Position numbers and translations under genes: made by a program. The notes under the pieces were generated by a model. The model saw only the letters and a list, made by a program, of their open reading frames with translations, was not told the DNA's origin and ran no database searches. A DNA stretch of 33,542 bases from an uncultured Prevotella sp. (GTDB lineage Bacteria; Bacteroidota; Bacteroidia; Bacteroidales; Bacteroidaceae). Of the stretch, positions 24,721 through 33,243 are shown piece after piece (position 1 is the first letter of the stretch; every line of letters begins with the position of its first letter). The stretch covers positions 1-33,542 of the forward strand of contig CAAGEG010000085.1 in the NCBI GenBank assembly GCA_900768785.1, given 5' to 3'.

Positions 24721-24739
24721 AATAAAAATATAGAAAAAT

Positions 24740-26623
24740 ATGTGCAAAGAGACTGAAAAACAAACATTCCTGAGACCGGCAATATCATTTATCATGCTCA
24801 TCTCAGGAATAATTATGAGCCATTATGGACCTGAATGGTTTACAACACAATGGATTAAAATAACATGGTATGCCATTGCATTTCTTCCCGTTGGCTTAGG
24901 TGTTATAAAAGAAGCAATAGAGTATGCCTTAAAGGGTGAAATCTTCAGCGAGTTTATGCTTATGAGCATAGCCTCAATCGGTGCTTTTATTATTGGAGAA
25001 TATCCTGAGGCTGTTGCAGTTATGCTTTTCTACTTCATCGGAGAGACACTTCAAGATATGGCTGTAGATAAAGCAAAGGACAACATACGCAGTCTTGTTG
25101 CTTTCAGACCGGACAAAGCAAGATTAATCAATAATAATAGTTCTGCTATATTATCTCCCGAGAAGGTTAAAAAAGGCGAAACAATAGAAGTGTTTCCCGG
25201 AGAGAGAGTGCCTCTTGATGGTATTCTCATAAACAACGGTGCTTCTTTCAACACAGCTGCATTAACCGGCGAGAGCCTACCACGTTATATTGACACCGGA
25301 GAGGAAGTCTTGGCAGGAATGATTGTAACAGACAATGTAGTAAGAATTACTGTTACAAGAACCGCCAACGATAGTGCCATATCAAGAATATTGAATATGG
25401 TTGAAACAGCAGCAGAAAAAAAATCACCGGCAGAATTATTTATACGCAAATTTGCACGCATATACACACCAATAGTTGTTGTATTATCTCTTCTTACCAT
25501 CATTTTGCCTTATTTTTGGTCGTATGTTTCTTCCGATTTTACATTCATTCCGTCTGAATGGATTTACCGTGCTCTGATTTTTCTTGTTATTTCATGTCCT
25601 TGCGCATTAGTTATCAGCATTCCGTTAAGCTATTTCGGAGGCATAGGAGCAGCTTCTTCAAAAGGTGTTTTGTTTAAAGGGAGCAATTATCTTGATGCTA
25701 TTAGGAAAATAGATACCATTGTTTTTGACAAGACGGGAACGTTAACCAAAGGCTCCTTCTCCATAACAAAAGTTGAAGAAAAAGGCAACGACAACATGCT
25801 TGCCATTGTCGCTGCTATGGAAAAGAACAGCAGTCATCCCATAGCACAAGCCATTACAAAACAAGCATACGACAGCAATGTCATCGTTGAAGACATAAAA
25901 GAGATTGCCGGTTATGGCATATCTGCACGCCATAACAACGATTTCTGGATTGCCGGTACACTTAGAATGTTTGACAAGGAAGGCATTTCTTATCCGCAAC
26001 ATCTTAAAGATTGTCCGGAAACATTGGTGGCATGTGCAAAAAACAGGCAATACGTAGGTTTTATCATACTTGACGACACCTTGAAAGATGATGCTTTACT
26101 CGCCATTGACAAGTTAAGAAAGTCCGGAATAAAGCGCATAATCATGCTGTCAGGCGACAAACAGGCTTTGGCAAACAAGATTTCCGACTCTCTTCATCTT
26201 GACGAGTGTTATGGGGAACTGCTTCCGGAGGATAAAGTCAGCCATATTGAGACTTTGAAAAACAATGGTAACAAGGTAGCCTTTGTAGGAGACGGTATAA
26301 ACGATGCTCCTGTTCTTGCTATGAGTGATGTCGGTATAGCAATGGGAACATTAGGTAGCGACATGGCAATAGAGACTGCCGACATTGTGATACATCAAGA
26401 TCGACCGTCTAAAGTTGCCGATGCTATAAACATAGGACATATAACTCACAATATTGCAAGCCAAAATATAATATTCTCAATTAGCGTTAAAGTTGCTGTA
26501 ATGATACTCGGTTTGGCGGGCATAGCCAATTTGTGGGGAGCCGTTTTTGCCGATGTAGGAGTGGCACTTATTGCCGTTGGAAATTCCATGCGTGTGTTTC
26601 TTTCTGCCAACAAAGCAAAATAG
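24740..26623 (+). CDS. P1B-type heavy-metal ATPase, zinc/cadmium/lead-like
   Basis: The 627-residue product is a complete P-type ATPase core. It has TGES at 176-179 (actuator), the transmembrane metal-binding CPC at 286-288 (ISCPCALVISIP), phosphorylated Asp330 in DKTGTLT, SSHPIAQAI (the HP motif of P1B pumps), and GDGINDAPVLAMSDVGIAMG. The last membrane segment has DVGVALIAVGNSMR, whose Asp together with CPC points to the P1B-2 (Zn, Cd, Pb) group. It starts directly with membrane helices at about residue 11 and has no N-terminal HMA metal-binding domain. It should export divalent metal from the cytoplasm. Its neighbour dfx and the upstream dyad suggest a link to metal or oxidative stress (inference). 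Confidence 0.93.
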   Translation: MCKETEKQTFLRPAISFIMLISGIIMSHYGPEWFTTQWIKITWYAIAFLPVGLGVIKEAIEYALKGEIFSEFMLMSIASIGAFIIGEYPEAVAVMLFYFIGETLQDMAVDKAKDNIRSLVAFRPDKARLINNNSSAILSPEKVKKGETIEVFPGERVPLDGILINNGASFNTAALTGESLPRYIDTGEEVLAGMIVTDNVVRITVTRTANDSAISRILNMVETAAEKKSPAELFIRKFARIYTPIVVVLSLLTIILPYFWSYVSSDFTFIPSEWIYRALIFLVISCPCALVISIPLSYFGGIGAASSKGVLFKGSNYLDAIRKIDTIVFDKTGTLTKGSFSITKVEEKGNDNMLAIVAAMEKNSSHPIAQAITKQAYDSNVIVEDIKEIAGYGISARHNNDFWIAGTLRMFDKEGISYPQHLKDCPETLVACAKNRQYVGFIILDDTLKDDALLAIDKLRKSGIKRIIMLSGDKQALANKISDSLHLDECYGELLPEDKVSHIETLKNNGNKVAFVGDGINDAPVLAMSDVGIAMGTLGSDMAIETADIVIHQDRPSKVADAINIGHITHNIASQNIIFSISVKVAVMILGLAGIANLWGAVFADVGVALIAVGNSMRVFLSANKAK

Positions 26624-26693
26624 AATTCCCGTAAATCATTAAGAGCCATATAAATTAAGAATATAATATTTTCTTATTTACGGATAAAAGTCT

Positions 26694-26701
26694 TATTTTT
26701 G
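26694..26701 (+). promoter_or_regulatory. Promoter -7 element for the 26710 gene cluster
   Basis: TATTTTTG exactly matches TAnnTTTG, but it ends only 8 bases before the ATG at 26710; transcription would begin at or just before the start codon, giving a nearly leaderless mRNA unless a later start is used. The -33 region reads TTTC at the expected spacing. An inverted repeat, CCGTAAAT (26629-26636) with ATTTACGG (26676-26683), spans the gap behind the ATPase gene. Confidence 0.5.
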
Positions 26702-26709
26702 CAGATTGT

Positions 26710-27939
26710 ATGGTACTTAATTATATTTGGATAGCATTCTTTCTCGCTGCATTTGTGATTGCTTTGGTGAGACTTTTGTTTTTCGGAGACAGCGAAGTGT
26801 TTCCGGAAATGATTAATTCAACGTTCTCATCATCAAAGACAGCATTTGAAATATCGCTTGGTTTGACCGGCGTCTTGTCATTATGGTTGGGCATTATGCG
26901 CATTGGAGAACGTGGAGGTGTTATTGGCGCATTGTCGAAACTATTAAGTCCGGTGTTTACAAAACTATTTCCGGAAATACCCAAAGGGCATCCTGTCACC
27001 GGCAGTATATTCATGAACATTGCCGCAAATATGCTCGGATTGGATAATGCTGCCACTCCTCTGGGTCTGAAAGCAATGGAACAGATGCAGACACTCAACG
27101 ACAAGAAAGACACGGCATCCAATCCTATGATTATGTTTCTTGTGCTCAACACATCCGGACTTACAATTATCCCGGTGTCAATATTGGTTTATAGAGCACA
27201 AATGGGGGCAGCACAGCCAACCGATGTGTTTGTTCCTATACTTCTTGCAACATTCTTTTCTACCCTTACCGGCATTCTTGTTACCTGCCTATACCAACGT
27301 ATCAATCTCTTAAACCGCACAATGATACTTACCTTAGGCGGCATGTGCTTGTTTGTAACATCTGTTATATGGGGCTTTTCTCAGCTTGACAAGGAGCAAG
27401 TAAATGTTGTCAGCACGTCTGTAGCAAACATTTTGCTTATGACAATTATCATATCTTTTATTCTTGCCGGTGTTAAAAAGCGTGTTAATGTATATGATGC
27501 ATTCATTGAAGGAGCGAAAGACGGATTTACAACAGCCGTAAGAATAATACCGTATCTTGTCGCTATACTCGTTGGAATCGGTGTTTTTCGCGCATCCGGA
27601 GCTATGGATATGCTTATTGATGGCATCAAATGGATTGTTTTAAGTGTTGGTGGAGACGCTGATTTTGTAGGAGCTTTGCCGACAGCATTAATGAAACCGT
27701 TGTCGGGAAGTGGTGCTCGTGGAATGATGGTTGATGCAATGACAACCTACGGAGCCGACTCTTTTGTAGGACGTCTTAGCTGTATTTTTCAAGGTTCTAC
27801 CGATACTACATTCTACATATTGGCTGTTTACTTCGGTAGCGTTGGTATAAGATACACACGTCATGCGGTAGCCTGCGGTCTTCTTGCCGACCTCGCCGGT
27901 ATCATTGCCGCTATATGTATATGCTATATGTTCTTTTAG
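26710..27939 (+). CDS. Fused SpmA/SpmB-like nucleoside-recognition (Gate) membrane protein
   Basis: The 409-residue polytopic protein has two Gate-domain halves. The N-terminal half (about 1-200) is SpmA-like, with GVLSLWLGIMRIGERGG, FPEIPKGHPVTGSIFMNIAA and NMLGLDNAATPLGLKAMEQM; the C-terminal half (about 225-409) is SpmB-like, with AFIEGAKDGFTTAVRIIPYL and the LSGSGARGMMVDAM segment. In spore formers spmA and spmB are separate genes needed for spore-core dehydration; Bacteroidota do not sporulate, so the fused protein must do something else, probably transport of an unknown solute. It is followed 23 bases later by a flippase gene and so likely heads an operon running to 31558. Confidence 0.85.
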   Translation: MVLNYIWIAFFLAAFVIALVRLLFFGDSEVFPEMINSTFSSSKTAFEISLGLTGVLSLWLGIMRIGERGGVIGALSKLLSPVFTKLFPEIPKGHPVTGSIFMNIAANMLGLDNAATPLGLKAMEQMQTLNDKKDTASNPMIMFLVLNTSGLTIIPVSILVYRAQMGAAQPTDVFVPILLATFFSTLTGILVTCLYQRINLLNRTMILTLGGMCLFVTSVIWGFSQLDKEQVNVVSTSVANILLMTIIISFILAGVKKRVNVYDAFIEGAKDGFTTAVRIIPYLVAILVGIGVFRASGAMDMLIDGIKWIVLSVGGDADFVGALPTALMKPLSGSGARGMMVDAMTTYGADSFVGRLSCIFQGSTDTTFYILAVYFGSVGIRYTRHAVACGLLADLAGIIAAICICYMFF

Positions 27940-27962
27940 TTTAATATAATAATTATAGAAAG

Positions 27963-29432
27963 ATGTCTAACTTGAAAGGATTGTTCAAAGATACTGCCAT
28001 ATATGGTTTGAGTAGCATCATAGGCAGATTTCTAAACTATCTGCTTGTACCCTTATACACAGCCAAATTGTCGGCTGCAAGTGGCGGTTATGGTATTATT
28101 ACCAATGTTTATGCTTATGTGGCATTGCTGCTTGTAATTCTCACATACGGCATGGAGACAACATTCTTCCGCTTTGCCAATAAAGAGGAAGAGAACCCCG
28201 CAAGAGTCTATTCTACAACTTTAATATCGGTAGGTTTTACTTCTATTGTCTTTTTCCTTGCTGTTTTGGTATTCTTACAACCCATATCGTCATTCATGGG
28301 TTATGCCGACCATAAGTCGTATGTATGGGTTATGGCACTTACTGTGGCTATTGATGCCTTCACGTGCATACCTTTCGCCTACCTGCGATACAAGAAACGC
28401 CCTGTAAAGTTTGCCGTTCTCAAGCTTGTAAACATCATTATAAACATAGCTCTCAATTTGGTGTTCTTCATTCTTCTGCCTGCGCTTGCCGAAAACAGTG
28501 CTTCTGAGGGGCTATTGTCAATGATTTACTCGCCTGAAATCGGTGCCGGATATGCTTTCTATATCAATCTCTTTTGCTCTGCCATGCTCCTGCTATTGCT
28601 TGTGAAAGAACTTACAGGTTTCAAATATTGTCTTGATAAAGCTCTTCTCAAACGAATGTTGTCATATAGTTGGCCTATATTGGTGCTTGGTATTGCCGGC
28701 ATTCTTAATCAAACGGCAGATAAGATTCTCTTTCCCAAATTGTTTCATGGAGCAAATGCCAATGCACAACTTGGCATTTACGGAGCCGCCAGCAAGATAG
28801 CTATGATTATGGCAATGATAACACAAGCGTTCAGATATGCCTACGAGCCGTTTGTATTCGGCAAAAACAAAGACAAAGACAGCCGTAATACCTATGCGCA
28901 GGCAATGAAATACTTCCTTATCTTCACCTTACTTGCCTTTTTGGCAGTAATGGCATATATGGATATACTGAAATATATTATAGGACGCGACTATTGGGAA
29001 GGCTTGAAAGTAGTGCCTATTGTCATGGCTGCCGAAATTATGATGGGTGTTTACTTCAACCTATCGTTCTGGTACAAACTAATAGACAAGACCATTTGGG
29101 GTGCTTGGTTCTCGGGTGCCGGGTGTTTGGTGCTCATTTTAGTTAACATAATATTTGTTCCTACTTATGGATACATAGCATGTGCATGGGCGGGATTTGC
29201 CGGTTATGCCACAGCGATGACATTATCTTATTTCGTAGGACAGAAGTATTACCCTATCAACTACCCATTGCGTGACATATTTATTTATGTTTTGTTGGCG
29301 GCTATATTGTTTGTCGGCATCGTTATCAGCAACAAACAACTGCCTGCATGGGGAGCTTTGGCTATTAACACCGTGATAATCATCATCTTTATGGGGGTTA
29401 TGGTTGTCAAGGAAAAAGTTGTTAAACATTAA
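27963..29432 (+). CDS. Oligosaccharide flippase family (Wzx-like/MATE-fold) membrane protein
   Basis: The 489-residue protein has about 12-14 hydrophobic helices and the MOP-superfamily start DTAIYGLSSIIGRFLNYLLV followed by PLYTAKL, typical of polysaccharide and lipid-linked oligosaccharide flippases in Bacteroidota. A second repeat begins near residue 230 (LLKRMLSYSWPILVLGIAGI). Such proteins flip undecaprenyl-linked sugars or related lipids across the inner membrane. No glycosyltransferase genes are nearby, so it is not within a capsule or O-antigen locus, and the substrate is unknown. It lies 23 bases after the SpmA/B-like gene and 11 bases before the S46 peptidase. Confidence 0.9.
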   Translation: MSNLKGLFKDTAIYGLSSIIGRFLNYLLVPLYTAKLSAASGGYGIITNVYAYVALLLVILTYGMETTFFRFANKEEENPARVYSTTLISVGFTSIVFFLAVLVFLQPISSFMGYADHKSYVWVMALTVAIDAFTCIPFAYLRYKKRPVKFAVLKLVNIIINIALNLVFFILLPALAENSASEGLLSMIYSPEIGAGYAFYINLFCSAMLLLLLVKELTGFKYCLDKALLKRMLSYSWPILVLGIAGILNQTADKILFPKLFHGANANAQLGIYGAASKIAMIMAMITQAFRYAYEPFVFGKNKDKDSRNTYAQAMKYFLIFTLLAFLAVMAYMDILKYIIGRDYWEGLKVVPIVMAAEIMMGVYFNLSFWYKLIDKTIWGAWFSGAGCLVLILVNIIFVPTYGYIACAWAGFAGYATAMTLSYFVGQKYYPINYPLRDIFIYVLLAAILFVGIVISNKQLPAWGALAINTVIIIIFMGVMVVKEKVVKH

Positions 29433-29443
29433 TTTATTATAAT

Positions 29444-31558
29444 ATGAAAAGACTGATAGTTATTCTTTTAGGGTTGGTAACACTGATTCCGACTCATGCA
29501 GACGAGGGAATGTGGATGCTTTACGACCTGCCCGAAGCCGTATATAACCAAATGAAAGGTTATGGTTTTGAAGCTTCTTATGACCGGATATACAACAGCG
29601 ATGATGCCATAATGCGTTCTGTCGTTCTCTTTGGCGGCTTTTGCTCCGGCGTCGTTGTATCTCCCGATGGACTTGTATTCACTAATCACCATTGTGGTTT
29701 TGGTGCTATACGCAACCATTCTACAGTAGATAACGACATTATGCTCAATGGTTTCTATGCCAAATCTTTTGATGAAGAGCTACCAAACAAGGACCTTTTT
29801 GTCAGTTTCATGAAAAGCCAACAAGATGTTACAGACATTCTCAAGGCTAAAGGTATCGACTATAAGAGTCGTGAAGACCAAGAGGACCTTATAATGACCT
29901 TGCAAAACGAGCTTAACGACTCGGTTAAGAACATTGACAAAACGCTTCATGTGGAAATAGATGCTTATTACGAGGGCAATAAATACTACGCTACAACTTA
30001 TCAAATGTTCCCTGATGTGCGACTGGTGTTTACCGTGCCTAAGTCAATGGGTAAATTCGGAGGCGATACCGACAACTGGATGTGGCCAAGACAAACCTGC
30101 GACTTCAGCGTGTTCCGCATTTACGCCGACCCGAAAACCAATGCTCCGGCAGAATATTCAAAAGAGAATGTGCCTTATCACCCGAAAACATGGGCGCAAG
30201 TATCGCTTAACGGATATAAAGATGGCGACTATGCCATGACTATGGGTTATCCGGGTAGCACCAAAAGATATCTTTCTTCGTATGGAATAAAGGAGATGCG
30301 CGATGCTTCTAATGCCCCTCGTGCACAGGTTCGGGGTATCAAACTTGACATTATGAGACGTCACATGCAAGCAGATGCCGCTGTTCGCATCAAATACGAC
30401 TCTCAATTTGCAAGCTGTGCCAACTATTGGAAAAATTCAATAGGCATGAACAAATGTATCGATTCCATCGGTATCATTTCTCAGAAGCAAGCCTATGAAC
30501 AGCGTATAAGGAAGTGGCAAGACTCAACAATGTTTATGAAAGATCAATTTAACATGGATGAATTGAGCAAGTTGTATGAAAAGCGCTTTAATGCTGTTTA
30601 TGCGGGAACTTATTTTAGCGAGACTTTCAACAGATTAAATGAAATTCTTACACGCGCATTAAAGATTTGTAGAGGCAACGCTGTTATCGGCAGTCCAAAA
30701 ACACCTAAAAAACAATATGCCATGTTTGCTAATAACAGCGACAACTGGGATTTGGCGACAGACAAAGAAGTGACAATTGCACTTATTAAAAACTATCGGG
30801 AGCATGTCTCTGCTGAATATTTGCCCGATTTCTACGACATTATAGATAAACAATTCGGCGGAGATTGCACGGCTTATGTTGACTTTGTCTTTGACAATTC
30901 GCAATTGTTGACAAACAATAAGAAGCTATATGTAAACAGAAAATATATTATGGAAGACCCGGGAATGATATTGGGCAATTCTGTAAAAAAGATTGGTGAC
31001 AAAATAAAAAAAGAGATTAAGAATATCAGCGAAGCCATAAAAAAACAGGAAATGTATCTTTGTGCTGCCAAAATACGAATGGAACAGGATATGCCACACT
31101 ATAGTGACGCTAACATGACTATGCGTTTGAGCTATGGGCAGGTAAAAGAATACAAAATCGGCGGTGTGCCTTCGGGATATTATACCACAGCCGAGAGTCT
31201 TGTTAAGAAGATAGATCAAGGAGACAAGATTATCGACTACTATGCCGAACCTATAATGAAGGAGTTGCTGTCTGCCGATGACTTCGGCAAATATGCAGAC
31301 AAGACGACAGGCAAGATGCAACTTTGCTTCCTTACAACAAATGATATTACAGGCGGAAACAGCGGCTCGCCGATGTTCAACGGCAAAGGCGAACTGATAG
31401 GACTTGCTTTTGACGGTAACTGGGATAGCCTCTCAAGCGACATCTTCTTTGATAGCGACTTGGCAAGATGCATTGGTGTGGACATGCGTTTTGTGCTCTT
31501 TATGATGGACAAATGGGGACATGCCGACAGACTGATTGATGAAATAAATGCTAAATAA
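29444..31558 (+). CDS. S46-family dipeptidyl peptidase, DPP7-like
   Basis: The 704-residue product has a signal peptide ending near THADEG (about residue 19) and the S46 start DEGMWMLYDLP. The catalytic triad is visible: His in TNHHCGFGAIR (82-83), Asp220 in RQTCDFSVFRIYADP, and Ser640 in TGGNSGSPMF. The residue 18 positions after the serine, known to set specificity in this family, is Gly658 (AFDGNWDS); DPP11 enzymes, which prefer acidic residues, have Arg there, so this one is predicted to be the broad hydrophobic DPP7 type. The enzyme trims dipeptides from peptides in the periplasm for uptake as food. Length is normal. It follows the flippase gene by 11 bases and ends at a strong hairpin. 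Confidence 0.95.
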   Translation: MKRLIVILLGLVTLIPTHADEGMWMLYDLPEAVYNQMKGYGFEASYDRIYNSDDAIMRSVVLFGGFCSGVVVSPDGLVFTNHHCGFGAIRNHSTVDNDIMLNGFYAKSFDEELPNKDLFVSFMKSQQDVTDILKAKGIDYKSREDQEDLIMTLQNELNDSVKNIDKTLHVEIDAYYEGNKYYATTYQMFPDVRLVFTVPKSMGKFGGDTDNWMWPRQTCDFSVFRIYADPKTNAPAEYSKENVPYHPKTWAQVSLNGYKDGDYAMTMGYPGSTKRYLSSYGIKEMRDASNAPRAQVRGIKLDIMRRHMQADAAVRIKYDSQFASCANYWKNSIGMNKCIDSIGIISQKQAYEQRIRKWQDSTMFMKDQFNMDELSKLYEKRFNAVYAGTYFSETFNRLNEILTRALKICRGNAVIGSPKTPKKQYAMFANNSDNWDLATDKEVTIALIKNYREHVSAEYLPDFYDIIDKQFGGDCTAYVDFVFDNSQLLTNNKKLYVNRKYIMEDPGMILGNSVKKIGDKIKKEIKNISEAIKKQEMYLCAAKIRMEQDMPHYSDANMTMRLSYGQVKEYKIGGVPSGYYTTAESLVKKIDQGDKIIDYYAEPIMKELLSADDFGKYADKTTGKMQLCFLTTNDITGGNSGSPMFNGKGELIGLAFDGNWDSLSSDIFFDSDLARCIGVDMRFVLFMMDKWGHADRLIDEINAK

Positions 31559-31571
31559 AGATATAAAAAAA

Positions 31572-31611
31572 GATAAAAGGCGGGATTTTAAGTCCCGCCT
31601 TTTATCTTTTT
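31572..31611 (+). terminator. Strong terminator after the S46 peptidase
   Basis: GATAAAAGGCGGGA (31572-31585) pairs perfectly over 14 bases with TCCCGCCTTTTATC (31593-31606), with a 7-base loop and TTTT after it. It starts 14 bases past the peptidase stop codon. Because the arms are symmetric it could also act on the other strand. Confidence 0.92.
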
Positions 31612-31613
31612 AT

Positions 31614-31621
31614 TAACTTTG
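31614..31621 (+). promoter_or_regulatory. Promoter -7 element for the small secreted protein and transporter
   Basis: TAACTTTG exactly matches TAnnTTTG and begins only 8 bases after the terminator stem, so any -33 element overlaps the hairpin. It lies 42 bases before ATG 31664 and rules out the in-frame TTG at 31619 as a start. Confidence 0.6.
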
Positions 31622-31663
31622 CAATCAAAACAAACGGTTCTCAGAAATCATAATAAAGAGCTT

Positions 31664-32086
31664 ATGCACAGACTCATTATAACCTTATTCACCGTTTTGA
31701 TGTCGGCATCCATATCGGCACAAGAGATAAAACCCTTTGACGTTACTATCTCTAACGACGATTACAAAATTTACATGCGCCTTAATCTGCATGAAAAAAA
31801 CATTCTGGTACCCGAACAAGAAATGCTCGGTGAAATGGACGGATATATAGGCTCATCACAAAGTCGCAACAAATGGTTTATAGTGAGTTCACAACTTATA
31901 GGAAAAAACATTGCCGAAATAGAAATTATTAACGACTACGGGAGCGAAGATATTAAAGCGACAATAAAACTCAACGCTGACGGCACTTATACCTTTAATA
32001 AAAAGAGTGGAAGTACACTGAAATTCGGAGTAAAAGGCAAATGGCAGAAACTCCCCGCCAACATAACTCTGAAACGAAAGAAATAA
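31664..32086 (+). CDS. Small secreted hypothetical protein
   Basis: From ATG 31664 the product is 140 residues, with a signal peptide MHRLIITLFTVLMSASISAQ. The mature part is predicted mostly beta-strand: DVTISNDDYKIYMRLNLHEK, then GYIGSSQSRNKWFIVSSQLI, then AEIEIINDYGSEDIKATIKL and GSTLKFGVKGKWQKLPANIT. The pattern looks like a conserved Bacteroidales periplasmic protein that I cannot name, and no enzyme motif is visible. It lies 9 bases before the BASS-type transporter gene, so the two are co-transcribed, which might make it a binding or assembly partner, though this is only positional. Confidence 0.75.
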   Translation: MHRLIITLFTVLMSASISAQEIKPFDVTISNDDYKIYMRLNLHEKNILVPEQEMLGEMDGYIGSSQSRNKWFIVSSQLIGKNIAEIEIINDYGSEDIKATIKLNADGTYTFNKKSGSTLKFGVKGKWQKLPANITLKRKK

Positions 32087-32095
32087 ATTCAAGAC

Positions 32096-33046
32096 ATGTC
32101 ATTCATAAAAAGATACACCCTACCCTGCGCTATGCTTACAGGCATGATAGTATATCTGCTTTTTGCATACCTCAGTCCGTTGCAGCCTATTGGCAACGCT
32201 GTAGCGCCATATATAATAGACATGTTGCCTGTTGTTATATTTGCCATGCTATATGTTACATTCTGTAAGATACAAATAAAAGACCTCAAACCACGTGCAT
32301 GGCACTTTTGGCTGCAAGGAGTGCGCATATTGCTATCGGCAATTCTCGTAGGTGCAATTATTATTGTTGACTCTCCGGAAACAAAATTAATCCTCGAAGG
32401 CTTGTTTATATGTGTAATTTGCCCTACGGCATCAGCAGCTCCGGTAATAACAGAGAAACTCGGAGGCAGTATAGCATCGCTTACTGTTTACACAATAATA
32501 GCAAACTTTGTAACTGCCATTATCATTCCTCTCTTTTTCCCTATTGTCGAGAAAAGCTCAGACATGACTTTCAGCATTGCATTTGTTATGATACTCAAAC
32601 GAGTCACAACCGTTTTGCTATTGCCACTCATTCTTGCGCTACTAACAAGACGTTATTTACCTAAAATAGAAGAGGAAATAAAAAAACTAAAAGACCTCGC
32701 TTTCTACATGTGGGCTTTTAATCTCTCGGTCATGATGGGATTGACACTGCATAATATTATCTGCTCCGCAGTTTCCGGTTCTACAATGTTACTACTCGTA
32801 ATGTTGCCTTTGATTGTTACATTATTATTATTCGGCATTGGCAAAAGTATCGGACATTGCTACGGAGAAAGCATAAGTGCAGGGCAGGCTCTTGGACAAA
32901 AGAACACTATGGTTGGTCTTTGGCTGACTATAACATTCCTTAATCCAACAGCTGCAGTGGCTCCTTGCGCTTACGTAATTTGGCAAAACATGGTCAACTC
33001 ATGGCAATTATGGTATAAAGAAAAATACGGCAAACTCAAGTGGTGA
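32096..33046 (+). CDS. BASS-family (bile acid:sodium symporter-like) transporter
   Basis: The 316-residue integral membrane protein has about nine or ten helices. The crossover-type motifs of the BASS/ACR3 fold can be seen as CPTASAAPVITEKLGGSIAS (about 112-131) and AGQALGQKNTMVGLWLTITF (about 262-281, followed by NPTAAVAPC). Family members carry organic acids, bile acids, pantothenate or related anions with sodium, or export arsenite. The substrate is not predictable here. It is the second gene after the promoter at 31614. The C-terminal WQNMVNSWQLWYKEKYG is typical of a Bacteroidota subgroup. No terminator hairpin is evident; a 22-base repeat array follows at 33134. Confidence 0.85.
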   Translation: MSFIKRYTLPCAMLTGMIVYLLFAYLSPLQPIGNAVAPYIIDMLPVVIFAMLYVTFCKIQIKDLKPRAWHFWLQGVRILLSAILVGAIIIVDSPETKLILEGLFICVICPTASAAPVITEKLGGSIASLTVYTIIANFVTAIIIPLFFPIVEKSSDMTFSIAFVMILKRVTTVLLLPLILALLTRRYLPKIEEEIKKLKDLAFYMWAFNLSVMMGLTLHNIICSAVSGSTMLLLVMLPLIVTLLLFGIGKSIGHCYGESISAGQALGQKNTMVGLWLTITFLNPTAAVAPCAYVIWQNMVNSWQLWYKEKYGKLKW

Positions 33047-33133
33047 AGCCACTCACTACTGCATCTTTATACTGCGAATGGTCTCACCTGATATTCAAAA
33101 ATCTGCGATTTCATCGGCTATTATTCAACAACA

Positions 33134-33243
33134 GCCATTTTCTCGGTCAAAAAGAGCCTCTTTTTGATAGCTAAAGTGCCTCTTTAGCATGTGCGAAGAG
33201 CCTCTTTACAACTCGTAAAACGGCGTTTTATAAACACAAAACA
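33134..33243. repeat. 22-base-period tandem repeat array 3 (five units)
   Basis: Five units start at 33134, 33156, 33178, 33200 and 33222, all exactly 22 bases. The first four begin GCC and the middle three GCCTCTTT; most close with AAA plus a purine. Centres differ: TTTAGCATGTGCGAA shares TTAGCATGT with array 1, TTTACAACTCGTAAA is a perfect 5-base dyad with a 5-base centre and parallels TTACGAGTCGTAAA of array 1, and TTTTGATAGCTAAA parallels TTTTGATATGCTG of array 2. It lies 87 bases beyond the transporter stop codon. Bases 33047-33133 show nothing recognisable. Confidence 0.85.

Noticed and set aside
31619..31663. TTG start for the small secreted protein
   Set aside because: The TTG lies inside the -7 promoter element, and the signal peptide begins at ATG 31664.
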